A DNA stretch of 64,000 nucleotides from Oxytricha trifallax (GCA_000711775.1 ARYC01000061.1:215139-279138), one strand, 5' to 3'. Counted from the first letter of the stretch, positions 13,492 to 26,344 are shown. The notes: a model not told the origin generated them from the letters alone. Numbers and translations are program-made.

Positions 13492-14414
13492 CGAGTGGTT
13501 AGCAGTATTCTTGGCTTGCGCTCCACGCTCTCTTATTCGACATTGGTGGACGAGGCTTTAGATAGCGTTTGTAGTATTGAGAAGGAAGATGGCGGGCGCC
13601 ATATTGGATGTTCTCATGATGATTCGACACACCACCAAACCATGGGTGACTTCTTGGATCCCACCACGGATGTCTCTGCACCTCTATTAAGGTAAGATTC
13701 CAGCCTTAGTTGTTCACACCATATGTAGGGAAGGAGCACAACGTAACCTATTACCTAAGATAAGCGATCAGATGGCGAGTCCCAGCAATTATCTCAAGAA
13801 CGCCTGCTGTCCAGATACCGTTGGCTCAGCCACCAAGCCAGTTGGCATCCTGAATACTCATGAGTAGCCAAAGGCACTAAACTCTTATGCCAAAGCACGA
13901 AGCTCTAGTGCATTGCGCCTTAGTGAAATTCATACCACTCTAGTGCTAAAGTGTACCAGAATAAACCCTTCTAAATCAGGATTCTTGGCACCCTAGTCTA
14001 TGACAGTCAAACTGGCCTGTTTGGGGGCAGCACTCTACATGCATTGGCTTAAGGTTGCATACATTAGGACACTCACTGCATGGAGCCGACTTATGAGGAC
14101 TCTGAGAGTCGAGTGATTTTGAATATTCCAACTACCTGGCGTCATCAGCAAAAGTATTCCTCGGATAATCTTAGTATGGTAAACAGCTGCCTGTCCAGTT
14201 ATTTGTAACTCGCTAGCTCGGGCTGTGCTCTCTCGATCGAGGTACGATACGACTAATGTTGATTGCTGAAATCATTCGAATTCGCCTGCAACAAGCTCAC
14301 TGTCAAATTCAACGATTTGAAAAATCCCAATGTGAAGTTCTCCGAAGCTAGACATTCTGAGTGCCTCCCACCAACTAAGACCCAATCAAGAATAATGAGA
14401 CTGTAGACAACATC

Positions 14415-14717
14415 ATGAACCGAGCTGCTGACAGAGACAAGAGACCCCTGTCAATAAGCAAGGAAAGGCAGAGAAGAGATAGCGTCATGAAGAGATTCAA
14501 GAAGGACCTGGCCATGCTGATGCAGAGCGCCCCCCACCTCCCCCCTCAGTTCCTGCAGAGATTCAAGCCCGCCCTCACCAAGGACACCGTGGATTCGTTG
14601 ATGAAGGAAGCATTGAAATTCAGACCTAAGGATGGAGAATGCGAAGAGATCAAGAACCTGGACCGGGAGAGGCAAGAGCAGCTCAAGACCTTGAGAGAGA
14701 AGATCTAGAAATTGTGA
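14415..14717 (+). CDS. GC-rich ORF 2 of the TIR element (hypothetical, basic, helical)
   Basis: ATG 14415 to TGA 14715-14717, 100 codons, reading TAG at 14706 as Gln (ending REKIQKL). The frame is open upstream to about 14361 (VPPTNQDPIKNNETVDNI), so the true start may be earlier. It is rich in Arg/Lys/Glu with heptad-like spacing: KERQRRDSVMKRFKKDL in the first third and LDRERQEQLKTLREKI at the end suggest helical or coiled-coil structure. A neighbouring +1 frame just upstream (14283-14360: CNKLTVKFNDLKNPNVKF) looks coding too, implying a frameshift or missing junction near 14360. Function unknown. Strongly GC-biased third positions argue for selection or foreign origin. Confidence 0.5.
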
Positions 14718-14806
14718 AGTGAGTTATATTATATTAAGTTTCAAGTTATTACATTTTGATTAATATCTATCGTCTACAAAAAATTGTAAATAACAGCATT
14801 GGGGTT

Positions 14807-16668
14807 TTAATAGATTTTACTTTACTAATTAATAATCTTGATTAGGTGAAAGAAATTTAATAAAATAATATTTTAAATAAAATCTTAAAATTTATATTGT
14901 TTAAACTGTGTAACTCATTCATCTTAATTATTTAATAATATGGGTTCTTATCTTAATTGGAAGAAATATCAGTTCTACTCACTTCGATTAATTTCTTATA
15001 AAATTATCTGACGGAATGATTCTAAATCCAGTTATAATTACTAACTAGCTTAAGCCTCATTAATTAATTTACGGATGAATTAAATAATCATTTAATACTC
15101 TCCATTCTTTAATTAATTTAAGTCATTTCTTCTTAACATTCTCTCTCAATTTATATTTTCCACAAGAAAATCTATTTTAAATACTTTCTTTTTCTCTGGG
15201 AAATAAAGAAATTTAAAAGACCTAAATAATATTTTATCCTACTAAGGAAGATAAATACGTATTAGAGATATGCATTTACATTTTGCATTATATTTTTAAT
15301 TAACAAGGAAATCAAAAAAAAATTAACCTAAAATTTCTAAACGAGGATATTTATTTTTATTATTAAATGTTTGGCATTTTAGATTGATGATATAAAAGTT
15401 TTAAAATTAAAATAAGTGTCCGCTTTGTGGTTGAAATTGCTTAGAGCTAATAATTTACTTATATTTATAGTTGGAAGTTAATAGGCTATTTCTGGAATTA
15501 GTTTTTATATTGATTTAAGTAGTATTTTATTCATTTTCAATCGGTGGAGAAATTATAAGAAATAAAAAATATTAGCGTAAAATTTTATAAAGTTTTATTA
15601 ATTTAGTTGATTAATTTTGTCTTTGAATTAAAGATGGTAGAGCAATTTTTACCTGATCGTTTTCCCTTTGTGGCTCTTAATATGATTATGGAATTTATTT
15701 TCTCAGTCTGAATTTATGTAATATATAATAAAAAATTATAATTCGAGTCTTCTCTCTTTATTTGTTTTAGTTAGTTTAATTTAGACAAAAATGACACCAA
15801 CTATGAATAACAATTATAAATTCGATAAAGACATAAAGATTTTTAAATAATTTGTTTTTAATTGCATTTCAATAAGGTTCAACTTAAACTACTATTGCTT
15901 TTAACATCCTTATCCATCAATAGTGGGAAAGAAAATTGTAGTATTTTTATAATTTTGCTATTTATGTGGAGTTATCTATAAGCCATATTCATCATAACTA
16001 TTTTAATAACACAATTATATTACAAATTAAAAATACTGTAACTATAAGTTATTTAATCATATTAATTAAGAAAATTATTACTAAATTATGAGTCAATATG
16101 CTATTTAGATTAATTATCTTTAACTTTATGTTGTCTCTGAAAATTCAACTTTGGTGTTTCATGATTAATTTGTTGCTCTATTGGTAAAATAAGCGATATA
16201 AAAAATAAAGTAATGACAATTAAAGAGAAGGGTCAAATAAAGTCTCTGTAGAATGATGAATAATGCCTTATAAGCTAGGATGCTATCTGATTATTTTATA
16301 TTAAGTTTTTTTTCCATATTCATTCTCAATAATGAGCTATTATCTTTAAGTTTCAAATTCTTAATTTTATAACTCCTACTTTACGGCATTTTAAAATCAT
16401 AATATTATATTTTTATTTAATTAAAATATTATAAATTAATACACGAGCATTCACATCTTTTTCAGATTAAATAAAAACCCTAATTTATTTAATTTAAAAA
16501 TTTAATAAATTTACTCACTATTTTTTAAAAATAAGTCTTATAAAATATTTATAAAGTAATGATGTTAGGACATACCATAGTCCACTCTAAAATACAAAGT
16601 CAAAGATGAAGTCATAAGTCCCAGAGTAGTCAGAAAATCCTTAATGGCCTAAAGTCTGGTCTCCTATT
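14807..16668. other. AT-rich stretch; possible short coding remnant before TBE
   Basis: AT-rich sequence. The last ~110 bases (16560-16668) are less AT-rich and open in several frames, so the first TBE may have inserted near or in a gene, but no frame continues convincingly on the far side (20668 onward). Confidence 0.35.
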
Positions 16669-16808
16669 CAAAACCCCAAAACCCCTTAGTGAGGTTTATA
16701 AGTGCTTAGATTTGTAGGGTATAGTTGGGGTCTTATTGGGGTTAGTAGAAAAAAAGCAGGTTTTATGTGAATTTTTTTGTATATTTAATGATTATTAGTT
16801 GATTTAAT

Positions 16809-18258
16809 TCAAACAAATTTAATCTGCTTGTCTTTGTTGTATCTCTTGAATCTTGCTCTATATAGTGGCTCAAGCATGTCAACTAAGGATTATCTAGGAT
16901 AGGAAGGAGCTCTCACGATTATCATCTCTACTATACTTTTTATTTCTTCGCAGACATCTTCTTACTTTACATGCTTCAAAGCTAAGCTAATTGATTGTTT
17001 TTCATGCTTAGTATCAAAGTAAGACATGCTTTCCATGTAACTTTCTAGTATAATACCAGCAACTGCCCATACATCCCACTAAACTGAGCCATTTGTCCAC
17101 TTCTCTCTGATTGGGAAGTAGCCTGGTGTCCCAAGTACCTTTGCTAATGTTACAATCTTTTATCTTAAGGCTCTATTGAAATCGATAACTAAAACTTCTA
17201 AAGGACAGAGGTTGAGCATCACATTTTTAGGCTTCAAATCTCTATGAATATATCCAAGTTTATGCAGCTCCTAGACACCCTTAATCATATCTGAAAGTAT
17301 ATCATTCAAATCATCCGGATATCTGTTTTGATAGAGATAGTCTCTTAGAGTGATTTCATATTTCTTTAGCCTTAGTTTCGATGAGCCCAAAGCCTAAAAT
17401 AACACCGTCTAGCTTAAGCAAGTTCTTAAAATCTCTTTTTTAAGCTTCTCTAAGAACGATATATTCGTTAGCAAACTCATTCTAATACTGTTCATTATTA
17501 ATGAGATAGCTGAAAGGATATACCTTGTATGCAAACTCGTCGACTACTATAAGTTATGCCTTGCTAGGCACGTTTATATTTAAGTAGTTTTCTATACAAC
17601 TTCTAAGATCAACCGCATTTAATGCAGGAATATACATAGCTCTCACTTAGAAGCATGCTAAAAATGTATTGCCTGCAGGTTGATTCATTGACTCATATCG
17701 TTTCTGCCTCTTGAGCTTTTCTAACTACTCTCTTACAGATTCAAGAGTTTTAGACTTTCTCTTGGCAGGTATAAGTTTTTAAGTCTCTTAATGTTACATT
17801 AAAAACTCGCTTAAATGATGCTTTTGCTTGTGTCTTTTAACCTTAGCTGAGTGAGTGTAAGACTTCATGCAAGTCATGCACTAATACCTGCAATCGACCT
17901 TATCATGCTTGAAATATATCTTCGCTTTGCAAGAATGTATTTCTTTAATATGCCTCTTCAAGCTCCTCTCAGTTGAGAAGAAGTTTTAACAATCATTGCA
18001 TTCAAAGTGTTTTTATTTTTATATTGGTTGCTGTTCTTTTAGCTCCTCAAAATATTCAATTTATGTTTAAAGTCCTATCTCTGCTCTCCCCTTCTAGTTA
18101 GATACTTCAATTTTGAAAATTTCTGCTTCAAACTCAAGAGCTTTTAACTCTACCTCCCTCTCAACATAAATAGCTTCTTGCTTTTTTGTGATGCCAAAGT
18201 TTAGCTATGATTAACCATTTCCAATAGAGATTACCTTGCGATTTAAGTTAGCCGCAAT
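16809..18258 (-). pseudogene. TBE zinc-finger/kinase gene, copy 1 (broken)
   Basis: Equivalent of the 482-aa gene at 33310-34758. The start codon position reads ATT instead of ATG (18256-18258). The span is 1450 nt, one more than the intact gene, and an extra base lies near 17372. The kinase catalytic loop is still readable (GYIHRDLKPKN, with Glu to Lys against copy 2) and the C2H2 finger spacing persists. Non-functional as it stands. Confidence 0.85.
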
Positions 18259-18779
18259 ATTTAAATTCAAATTTAAATTTTTATTATAAAGCTCTAATAA
18301 ACTCTCCAGTTATAGCAACTATGTATAGGAGTTGGCACTGCAACAATAATGGTTGATTTTTAAGTGTTAGAGCTCAAATTTATACTTAGTTTATAACTAT
18401 AATTTTTCTTATTTCATGCTTAATAATTTTGATTTTGGTATCAACTTTGATAATATTCAAGTTGGTACTGGTACCAATAAGGTTTTTAACCATTTTGGAA
18501 CTTTTCCATTAAAACCTCATTAGTTTAAAACTATATACTAATTAAGTTTTGGTACTATTAAGTTGGTACCTATTAAAATTAAACTAATTTAATGGAACTA
18601 AATTGATAAAAATGTAGCTCCATCTCTGAAGTTTGTTATAGCTTCTGCCAGCTTTCTCCACGTATCTTTACTAGGTTGACCTCTATAAGATGCCATATTT
18701 AATACTTAGATTTTAAGTAGTAGGATCCAGAACTCTATCTATTAAAAATTGAAATTCAATAAGAAGTGAAGGAGCAAGG

Positions 18780-19577
18780 ATGGAATCTATAAGTACTGCA
18801 ATGAAGAGGGTTGAAGCTTAAGAAATTATCTCAAGATTTAAAAGCAAAGCAAGATCTCTATCGACACCTCAATCAGCATGGTAAGCATGTGACATATACT
18901 TAATCATATACTATAGTGGGTTTATTCCTTTCAACGATGGAAGGTACCAAAATCTCATTCTTAAAAGCGATACTCTGTGATGAGATGAAAGCCTTCAAAA
19001 AAAATGAAATTAAGTTGATAGAAATACCAAAATACCCAGAGATTTCAGTCACTAATCTTTACGATGATGCGATGAAAGATAAAGAGTTGGAAGTTTATCT
19101 TCATACCAAGAAACAACTCTCCAACAGACTTTCAGAAAGGAGCTTCTTCTTTAATGTTCTTGGCACTTTAAGAGAGAGCTTTCTCAGAGAGATCATTGAA
19201 GAAGCTCACAAGAAACGCTCCTCTATTCTCCTGAAGATTAAAAAAAAATCAAGGCATACTAATAAGCGAGAACTGGCTTGCGGAGCTTAAGAAGCATCCA
19301 TACCTATCTAATTATGCTTTGACACTTAACTTTGTAGGGAAACCTGCAACTGGTATATTCCTAATGAAAGAACATACAAAGGTTCACAGAGAGAGAAAGT
19401 CATAGACTATTCATGAAGTGAGCAAGAGACTTTATAAAGATTTTTTAAAAGCCAGATGATATGAACATAGATGCAGCAGGAGCTGCCACTAAGTGAAGAA
19501 ATATTGGCCCAAGCAAGCCATAAGAAGAGGAGAAGAAGGAGAAGCCTAATCCCTTTCTGGGTTAATTTAATATGTGA
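18780..19577 (+). pseudogene. TBE small (22K-type) gene, copy 1 (broken)
   Basis: Matches the gene at 35234-36114 over its length but with frameshifts, for example one extra base near 18842 and an A-run near 19245. The block VGLFLSTMEGTKISFLKA after the first intron and FFFNVLGTLRESFLREIIEE are preserved, so the family is certain. Confidence 0.8.
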
Positions 19578-19583
19578 ACTTAT

Positions 19584-20560
19584 TCATTCATTTAAATCTA
19601 AAACTTATTTATAAACATTCATTCTTCCTTCTCTCGCGCAAACTGTTGTCTTATCTATGCTTACTCTCTTGCAGCTACTATGAATAAAGTCTACTGTATC
19701 GATGGGCAAGTCTTGCATAAGGTGATACAGCAGCAGTTTTCTTGAAGTGAGCCTTAATTTAACTCTAATAGAATTCGATTCCATTAAACTGTGGGTATAG
19801 GGAACAACTGAGGGCTATAGGGAACGTTATATACAGGAGTTATGATTAACTCTTCATAAGCTTTCTTAGACTCTTTAGTCTTATAAACTGAGAGGTTGTC
19901 AACAAACAAGATGATCTCCTAATCGTTGTATTTATCTCTCTACTTATGTAGGAACTCTATGTACTACTCTTGGTTAATAGAACGAAGATGAATAACATAA
20001 CTTTCTAAGCCAGAGTCTTCACTAATACCTGCTAAAATTGCATGGGTTACAACCTTTACTTTCTAATCGTAGACTTCTATATTATCATACTTCTTATACC
20101 AAGACTTATTAATAAAGGTGTTTGAAGGTAAACTCAGCTCCACTCTGTTGACAGTCTTGAAAGAAATACTATTTCTTCTATAAATATTGGCTATAGTCTA
20201 AGGAGAGATACGCATGTCAGGAAACCTACGATGAAACATGACAGCTCGCTAGTCAAAAGGAAAGTGTGCCCAGTACTTTAAAGTCTTAGAGTCACAGAGG
20301 TAGTCGATATGGATCTGAGTGAATTTTTATTTTCTTACTGGATGTCTTCAAGTACCAGAATTAAAATGTTAAACAGCCAACAATCAATGATACCTAACTG
20401 TTGAGGCAATCTTGCAAAGGAACTTTGCTATAGCTGCATGATTCAGTACTGGTTTGACTTAGTCTATATTAATACTCGTATCATACCTAAGCTTAAGCAG
20501 TAAATCTAAATATTTCTCATAATAAATAGACCCTAAATTTCGCTAATTTCTATTTATCAT
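19584..20560 (-). pseudogene. TBE transposase, copy 1 (internal deletion)
   Basis: Aligns with the transposase at 36121-37185 but lacks about 120 bp near 20140, which removes the segment holding the first catalytic Asp (HADEA block). A short duplication is present near 19790-19825 (two versions of the GGG-TATAGGGAAC stretch). It also keeps the in-frame TGA at the position where copy 2 has one. Catalytically dead. Confidence 0.85.
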
Positions 20561-20664
20561 TTTTTAAATTGGGAAAAAATTTCTCTACTAACCCCAATAA
20601 GACCCCAACTATACCCTAAAAATCAAAGCACTTATAAACCTCACTAAAAGGTTTTGGGGATTTG

Positions 20665-21658
20665 ATTACAATTTGTGAATATTAAAATATTAAAATTTAT
20701 AATAAATTTGATTTTTATTTAACAGTTATTTTATAATGATCTTACTTAATTGCATATTTTTCCTCATATTTTCATATTCAAATTTAAGAGTTAAATAATT
20801 TTTAAATTAAATAAAGTAGATTTTTGATTTTTTTTATTATTAACATGCATAGCATTTGTATTATCAATCAATTTTTTATAAATATTATAAAATTGTTATT
20901 AAGGAGATTGATTATAGATATAGAATGTTAAAATTTTTATAAATTTTATCAAAAATAATAACTGAACTAAACATTGAATTTTATTAATAATTTATTTTAA
21001 GAACTTACAATTTTATCAAGAAGTACTACAAGATTTATCCTTTATGCCTTTTAAAACATTAATAAAAAGATTCTGGAGAAATCTAATATTAAGGTTAAAT
21101 TATTAAGCAGTATCTGAAACTATTTCTCTATATTGCTCACAAAAGCAGTCAATATAACATCATAAATTCACATAGCCTATAACACCACCTGGGTCATCCT
21201 TACGTCATATAGGACATTCTGACATATTTGGGAAGTTCTGGCGTAAGTATATTTATTTGATATTATTTTAAATAAAAATTTTGAATATTTAAAGATTTAT
21301 AATCCTCTTTGAAGGGATATATGGTAGATGGAGCTGTGTTTTAAGGGATTAACATTAAATAACCATTTCGGTGTTTCTTATTTTTGTTTTAGATAGAGAT
21401 TCAAATTCATCATTGATATTTATATAGATCTCTTAATTTTATTATTCCGTGTTGCAAGATTTCTAGGCAAATACTTAAATATCTTTATTATTTCTAAAGT
21501 CTTCTTATTGATTTTTCAAAATTTTATTGGTTTCTCTTAAAAGGCGTCTGATAAAAAATATTAAAAAATATTTTTATATAAATTAGATTTTTTTCTTTTG
21601 GTTGATCAAAAGTGAAAACAAATCCTGAGAGTCTTAGAGCATTTAAATTTTTGAGATA
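20665..21658. other. AT-rich spacer with a zinc-ligand-like coding remnant (21020-21250)
   Basis: Mostly AT-rich. On the minus strand, 21250 down to about 21020 reads as protein: MSECPI, then TGA, RKDDPGGVIGYVNL, TGA, CYIDCFCEQYREIVSDTA and on to a TGA stop. The spacing suggests a Cys-rich module (CPxC-like, CYIDCFC), but two in-frame TGA codons interrupt it. It is either a decayed gene or separate MDSs whose joining removes the TGAs. Confidence 0.3.
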
Positions 21659-22073
21659 TTGTAGAAATACATTTGAATTTGGAAAATTAATTATAATTAA
21701 ATTAAATATAAATCAAAATCGTGGCAGTTAAAGTTGGCCAATTTAAACGATCTTGAGCTTATTCGATAGAGAATTCAAAATTAGCTGGACTTTGTTATTG
21801 GGGGTACTATTTTATCGCATCCCTGGAGCTAAATAACTCAACTTTAATGTGAGGGCACAATTTATTGAATTAAGATGCATTTAATTAAAGTTGAGTTATT
21901 TCGCTCCAGGGATGCGATAAAATAGTACCGCCAATAACAAAGTCCAGCTAATTTTGAATTCTCTATCGAATAAGCTCAAGATCGTTTAAATTGGCCAACT
22001 TTAACTGCCACGATTTTGATTTATATTTAATTTAATTATAATTAATTTTCCAAATTCAAATGTATTTCTACAA
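21659..22073. mobile_element. Foldback MITE family 1, copy 3
   Basis: 415-bp palindrome with ends TTGTAGAAATACATTTG and complement, flanked by TA (21657-21658, 22074-22075). The arms carry the same GATCTTGAGCTTATTCG-type and GGAGC-AAATAACTC blocks as copy 1 at 3362, to which it is closer than to copies 2 and 4. No coding capacity. Confidence 0.85.
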
Positions 22074-22849
22074 TAGAAGTCGCGTAATTATTTTTAATGG
22101 GATATTTAAGTTGTAAATTAATTATAAACTATAATAGGATAAATACTAAATTATATAACTATTAATAACGAATCCTAATTACTGAATATTCTATTATTAA
22201 ATTAAGTAATTTGAGATATCAATTATTTTTGTTATAAATATCAAATACTGCTTGAATAATGAATAAGACTGGGGTGATTAAAATAATATATATGAAAAAT
22301 TGAATAAATTAGGATTATAAAATGTTAAATGGGCCAATTTAAAGTGCTCCAGTAAATAAACAACTTGCTTATTTATAGCAAAATTTGAAAACAAACTCAA
22401 TAGGTTAAAATACGACACTCCCATCCATTTATAACAAAACTGTTTATTAGGGGAAATTTCCTGCCCTTAAATGACATATATATCCATAATGAGGTTTTAT
22501 GCTCAAAAGTAAATTTCCTTTTATCAAAAAATTATGAGTAATGAAAAGTTTGGACAAAATATATTCAATATGTTATAATTAAAACAAATGAAAATTATTT
22601 TTTTATTTTAATTTAAATTATCTGTCTTACTTATAAGTTAGCAGAATTTAATATTAGACCTTAAATATTAATGATAAAGAAATATAGTAAAGGAAATTCT
22701 CACTTTTTATGGATTTCATTTTTCAATAATAATCATTGAGAGCTATATACTTTAATTTTGGGCAGAAAACTTCATATGTGGCATAAATCCCTTTTCCTGT
22801 TTTTAATACTCCCGAATAAAATAAAAGATCTACATCAAAAGATCCTTGA
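22074..22849. other. AT-rich stretch, nothing identified
   Basis: AT-rich. A GGGGAAATTTCCTGCCC motif at about 22450 recalls the terminal motif of the element at 46787 but has no inverted partner in range. Confidence 0.4.
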
Positions 22850-23023
22850 AAATTTCGGCAGTCATTTAAAATAATATCTGAACCTGAATCCGAAGAAGTA
22901 GGAGCGACGCCTATGATAGTAGAATTCCAAAAAAGAAACGTAATACATGAATTAGCTTCATAAAGATAGTAATTGATATAATTGACACATAGAATGGAAA
23001 ATATAGTTGCCCCTCCTTAATGA
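22850..23023 (+). CDS. Short coding-like segment (hypothetical)
   Basis: A plus-strand frame from after TGA 22847 to TGA 23021-23023 (57 codons) has protein-like composition (ISEPESEEVGATPMIVEF, QKRNVIHELASQ). A different frame just upstream (DLHQKILENFGSHLKQYL, about 22820-22880) also looks coding, so a splice or MDS junction near 22880 is likely. No ATG at a sensible place and no recognised family. Confidence 0.25.
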
Positions 23024-23793
23024 AGCTATAAAATTTTGATAAAAATAATAGATTTTACAATTCAATATATATAAAATGATGATTATATCTTGAGTAAAAT
23101 CTAAATGAAGAATATTTCAATAGTCTTTGTCTATAAATCTTCGTTTTTATTATTTAAATTAATATAATAAGTTTTATTTAAATTAAAATAATTTATTTTT
23201 TTCAAAGTAGTGATATTAATGAATATTCTTTGCTATCAATAGTATGATTCTCATAGCTCAAATATGATAAAAGTTCTTTTTCATAAATAACACTATTTTT
23301 AAGCATTTTATATCTAGGTTATCGTTTGTTTGCAACCGTGTATTATAATTCTTTTTTTTCTAAGTTTATTTAAATATAATAAATATTTTTTAATGAATAA
23401 ATATGAAATTTCAAATAAAAAATTAAATAATATATGCAATATGAACTACCTAATAATTTAATAAATTTATAGAGAAAAAAAATACTAGAATATCCTTTAA
23501 CACTAATTTATTGTCTAGTTTATAATATTTTTCCTTATTTTATTATAGTATTTAATAGAGAAATCATTTAATATGTGTAATTATTGTTAAGTTTGAATTT
23601 CCTCAATAATATCAATTTAATTGGATTTTTCCCTATTTTATAAATATTGTTTTATGTAGAATCAATCCTTTTGCTTGAAATTGTTTTATTTTTAATAGGA
23701 AACATAGTCCCAAAAAATGAATAAAAGATAGATCCATTTGATGCTATTGCTCCTTTTAACAAAAAGAAAATTTACATTTAAATTAAATTTAAA
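23024..23793. other. AT-rich stretch upstream of the next gene
   Basis: Presumed 5' flank of the gene starting at 23794. No promoter motif I would defend. Confidence 0.4.
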
Positions 23794-26344
23794 ATGAGCA
23801 TCAACATAGATGGTAAAAAATTCAATATTATATCGAAGAGTTCAAACGGAATGAATAACGATTTAGCTAGTCTTAGATAATTTGTTTAAAAACCGAAAAT
23901 GGAACAAGCAGTAGACTAAAAGGGATTAATATTGATTAAATAAATGAGTAATTGTGAAATCATATATTACATTTTAAAGTCAGTTTATGTTAGATTTTAT
24001 TTATTAGTTGGATTAATTTTTCTTGTTTTTATTACTATATTATAGATATTCTAAAATTGTATAGTTCATCTTATGATGTGTTCTTCTATCGAAAAATCAT
24101 TATTTTTAAGCTTTATAGAAAAAATGTCCTATATTTAGTAGACTTTTTTCCCAATAAAATTATCCTTGAACAGTATCTTTATTAAAGTTATATAAGTTTA
24201 TTTTAATCTAAGCTAATTGAAAACCGTAGACTAAGTAAGGCCAAACCTTCTAGACTAAGTATATATAGTATATATTTATAATTTTTATTGCATTCCTAAC
24301 TCCAATTTTAACCTAGCTGATAGATCAAGAAACCAATCGATAACTTTAAAACCAATCTACAATACTGTTGATAATACAAATTAATTGGCTCATCTACAGC
24401 ATAGCACTATTTCCAGTAATAGTTAATTCAGCAACTAGCAATAAAATTTCCTAACATCTCATGCAAAATAAACTAATAATAATCCGTTTGAGTTTTCCAA
24501 CAACAGCACATTTGGCTAGTACAGGAATAGTCTAAATAGCTAACTAAACAGTATGATATTTATGACTTAGTAGGATCTTAGATTTAGCTAAAACTATTAG
24601 AGATCTTCTAACTAGTTTGACTTTATAAATATTGCAGAGGAATCATAGGAAGAAACCTTAATAAAAACCTAAAACCATAACAACTAGGTGACATATGAAT
24701 AATTAAAAATCTCAAAAGATAGTTTGGGCACTAATATATTTGAATATGAAGAGGATAATTTTACACAAAGATCTTATCAATATATCATTTAATCAAATTA
24801 GAGCATTTAAATCTAAAATAACAATAACTAGAGTAAATCCAATTAGCAATAAAATTTGTTTAATTAAAAAATTAAAGTTCCTCCACTTCCAATTCATAAA
24901 ATTAGTAATGCTAACTTATTAGAACTTTAGCCAATCCAACATTAAAATAGAAATTTAACCTAAGATTCATTGGAATCTGATGCAATACCTTCAATAAGAA
25001 CTTTTATAGTATAGGGGAAGGAGGTAATACCAACGTAAAAGATATACTAAAAGAATTTAAACTTAAAGAATCAAAGTGAAGTTCTATATTTAGATTCTTC
25101 TCATATTAAAAGTTAAAGAGTTTAACCATCGTAGTTTTAAATGTATACTTTTCCTATTTTAGAATGACAGATCATAAATGCAAAGAAAGTAGAGTTTGAC
25201 CACTGCAAATTTAGGGACAACTTTTCAAATAACTAAAAGAAAATCAATCAAAATGAATCAAGACAAATCGATTTAGTATTAATAGCAGAGATAATCAGCC
25301 AATTAGTCATATCTCTTGGATTAATAAAACAAGAGTATCGCAAGCACTAGCAAAAGAAATTTGGAATTACTATAAAAAGGAAGATTTACAACAAAGCAAA
25401 GAGAAATATAAATAAATTTCTTTTTTTGTTAATGCTTGATAGTGTAAACTCTGATGAAGACGATGAATCATAAGAATTTAATTCACCTTCTTTAAAGAAA
25501 TCTGAAAACAATTCCTTATCAGACAGCATCCAAGAAGAAGATAGTTCAATATAAGAGGAAAGTGAGAAGAAAGAGTAGAGCTCAGAGATCTCTCAGGAAA
25601 ATATGAGAATGGATTCTCATCCTAAAATACAAAAGTTTAACTTAAATTAGCTTAGAGATTAAGACAATTACAACAAAAGATATTAAATGAAGAGGTAAAC
25701 TTAAATTTATCAGCATATATAATTATGAAGTTCTGATAGATTTACTCTTATGCTTCATTTATTAATAATTAAAATCATCTGATCCTTATTCTACAAATCT
25801 GATACCAATGCCAAGTGATCATATTATCAGCTTTTAGCCTGATAACAATTCTTTGAGTCCATCAAGAAAATCTTCAAGATCAATAAATCCGACCCCAACA
25901 ATAGATAAAATGTCAAACAATAGTAAATCAACAATTAACAACTACAAGCCTAACTTATCTTCAAAGCTTTAAATTGGGTAGATAAGCAACAGCAGACAAG
26001 TAACTCCAATAAGCATGAATTTGAAGCAATAATACCCACCAATTAACAAATAAACCAGAAAATCTTTTCTTATGCCAATGGTTAGTATAATTCCTAAAGA
26101 AGTGCATATCAGATCAAGCTCCTAAATACCAAAAGGAATGAGAAGTTACTAGGATTTTTTGAAGAAAGTAGACGAGGAGGAGTAATCATAAGGGACCACA
26201 CTCTAATAGCCAGCAAAGAAACCACCAATTAAGAAACCCTCCTCAAAGAACAATTTAGGCAAGTTTGGAGGCAAGACCTCCACTAAAACATTCGGAAGTA
26301 GTAATAAAAAGAAACAGTTCCAAATGAAGGGCAAGAACTTTTGA
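23794..26344 (+). CDS. Asn/Gln/Ser-rich protein of unknown function (IES- and intron-containing)
   Basis: Starts at ATG 23794 (MSINIDGKKFNIISKSS) and ends at TGA 26342-26344. The body is low-complexity Asn/Gln/Ser (many TAA/TAG Gln codons), followed by an acidic stretch (NSDEDDESQEFNSP) and a basic, Lys-rich C-terminus (PPIKKPSSKNNLGKFGGK). Interruptions I can place: a 315-bp IES with pointer GTAGACTAA, a 36-nt intron 25695-25730 (GTAAAC...GAAG) and a 46-bp IES with pointer TCTGAT, which together join MKSSDPYSTNL in frame. A probable 43-nt intron ends at about 25153. One more frame change near 25400-25442 is unresolved. With the placed pieces removed the length leaves a remainder consistent with these two. 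No domain recognised; possibly a regulatory or structural disordered protein. Confidence 0.6.
23911..24225. other. IES, 315 bp, pointer GTAGACTAA
   Basis: The 9-bp repeat GTAGACTAA occurs at 23911-23919 and 24226-24234. The sequence between is AT-rich and non-protein-like although it happens to stay open. Removal leaves the frame unchanged (315 is a multiple of 3). Confidence 0.7.
25732..25777. other. IES, 46 bp, pointer TCTGAT
   Basis: TCTGAT at 25732-25737 and 25778-25783. Removing 46 bp, together with the adjacent 36-nt intron, joins AAG-AGT-TCT-GAT-CCT in the frame used by the C-terminal third of the gene. Confidence 0.65.

Larger units (their letters stand above)
16669..20664. mobile_element. 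TBE transposon, copy 1 (decayed)
   Basis: The left end is CAAAACCCCAAAACCCC followed by TTAGTGAGGTTTATAAG. The right end is the inverted counterpart, now degenerate (GGTTTTGGGGATTTG). It is flanked by ATT at 16666-16668 and 20665-20667. It contains the three TBE genes in the usual order: zinc-finger/kinase (minus), small gene (plus), transposase (minus). All three are damaged (lost start, frameshifts and a ~120-bp transposase deletion). At 3996 bp it is slightly shorter than the intact copy at 33171. Confidence 0.95.

Noticed and set aside
13499..14675. Minus-strand ORFs in the GC-rich element (13499-13681 and 14451-14675)
   Set aside because: Antisense to the plus-strand frames. GC-rich DNA read with few stops gives long frames on both strands, and plus-strand codon bias is better.
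16560..16668. Gene disrupted by TBE copy 1
   Set aside because: Several frames are open before the insertion but none continues as coding sequence after it.
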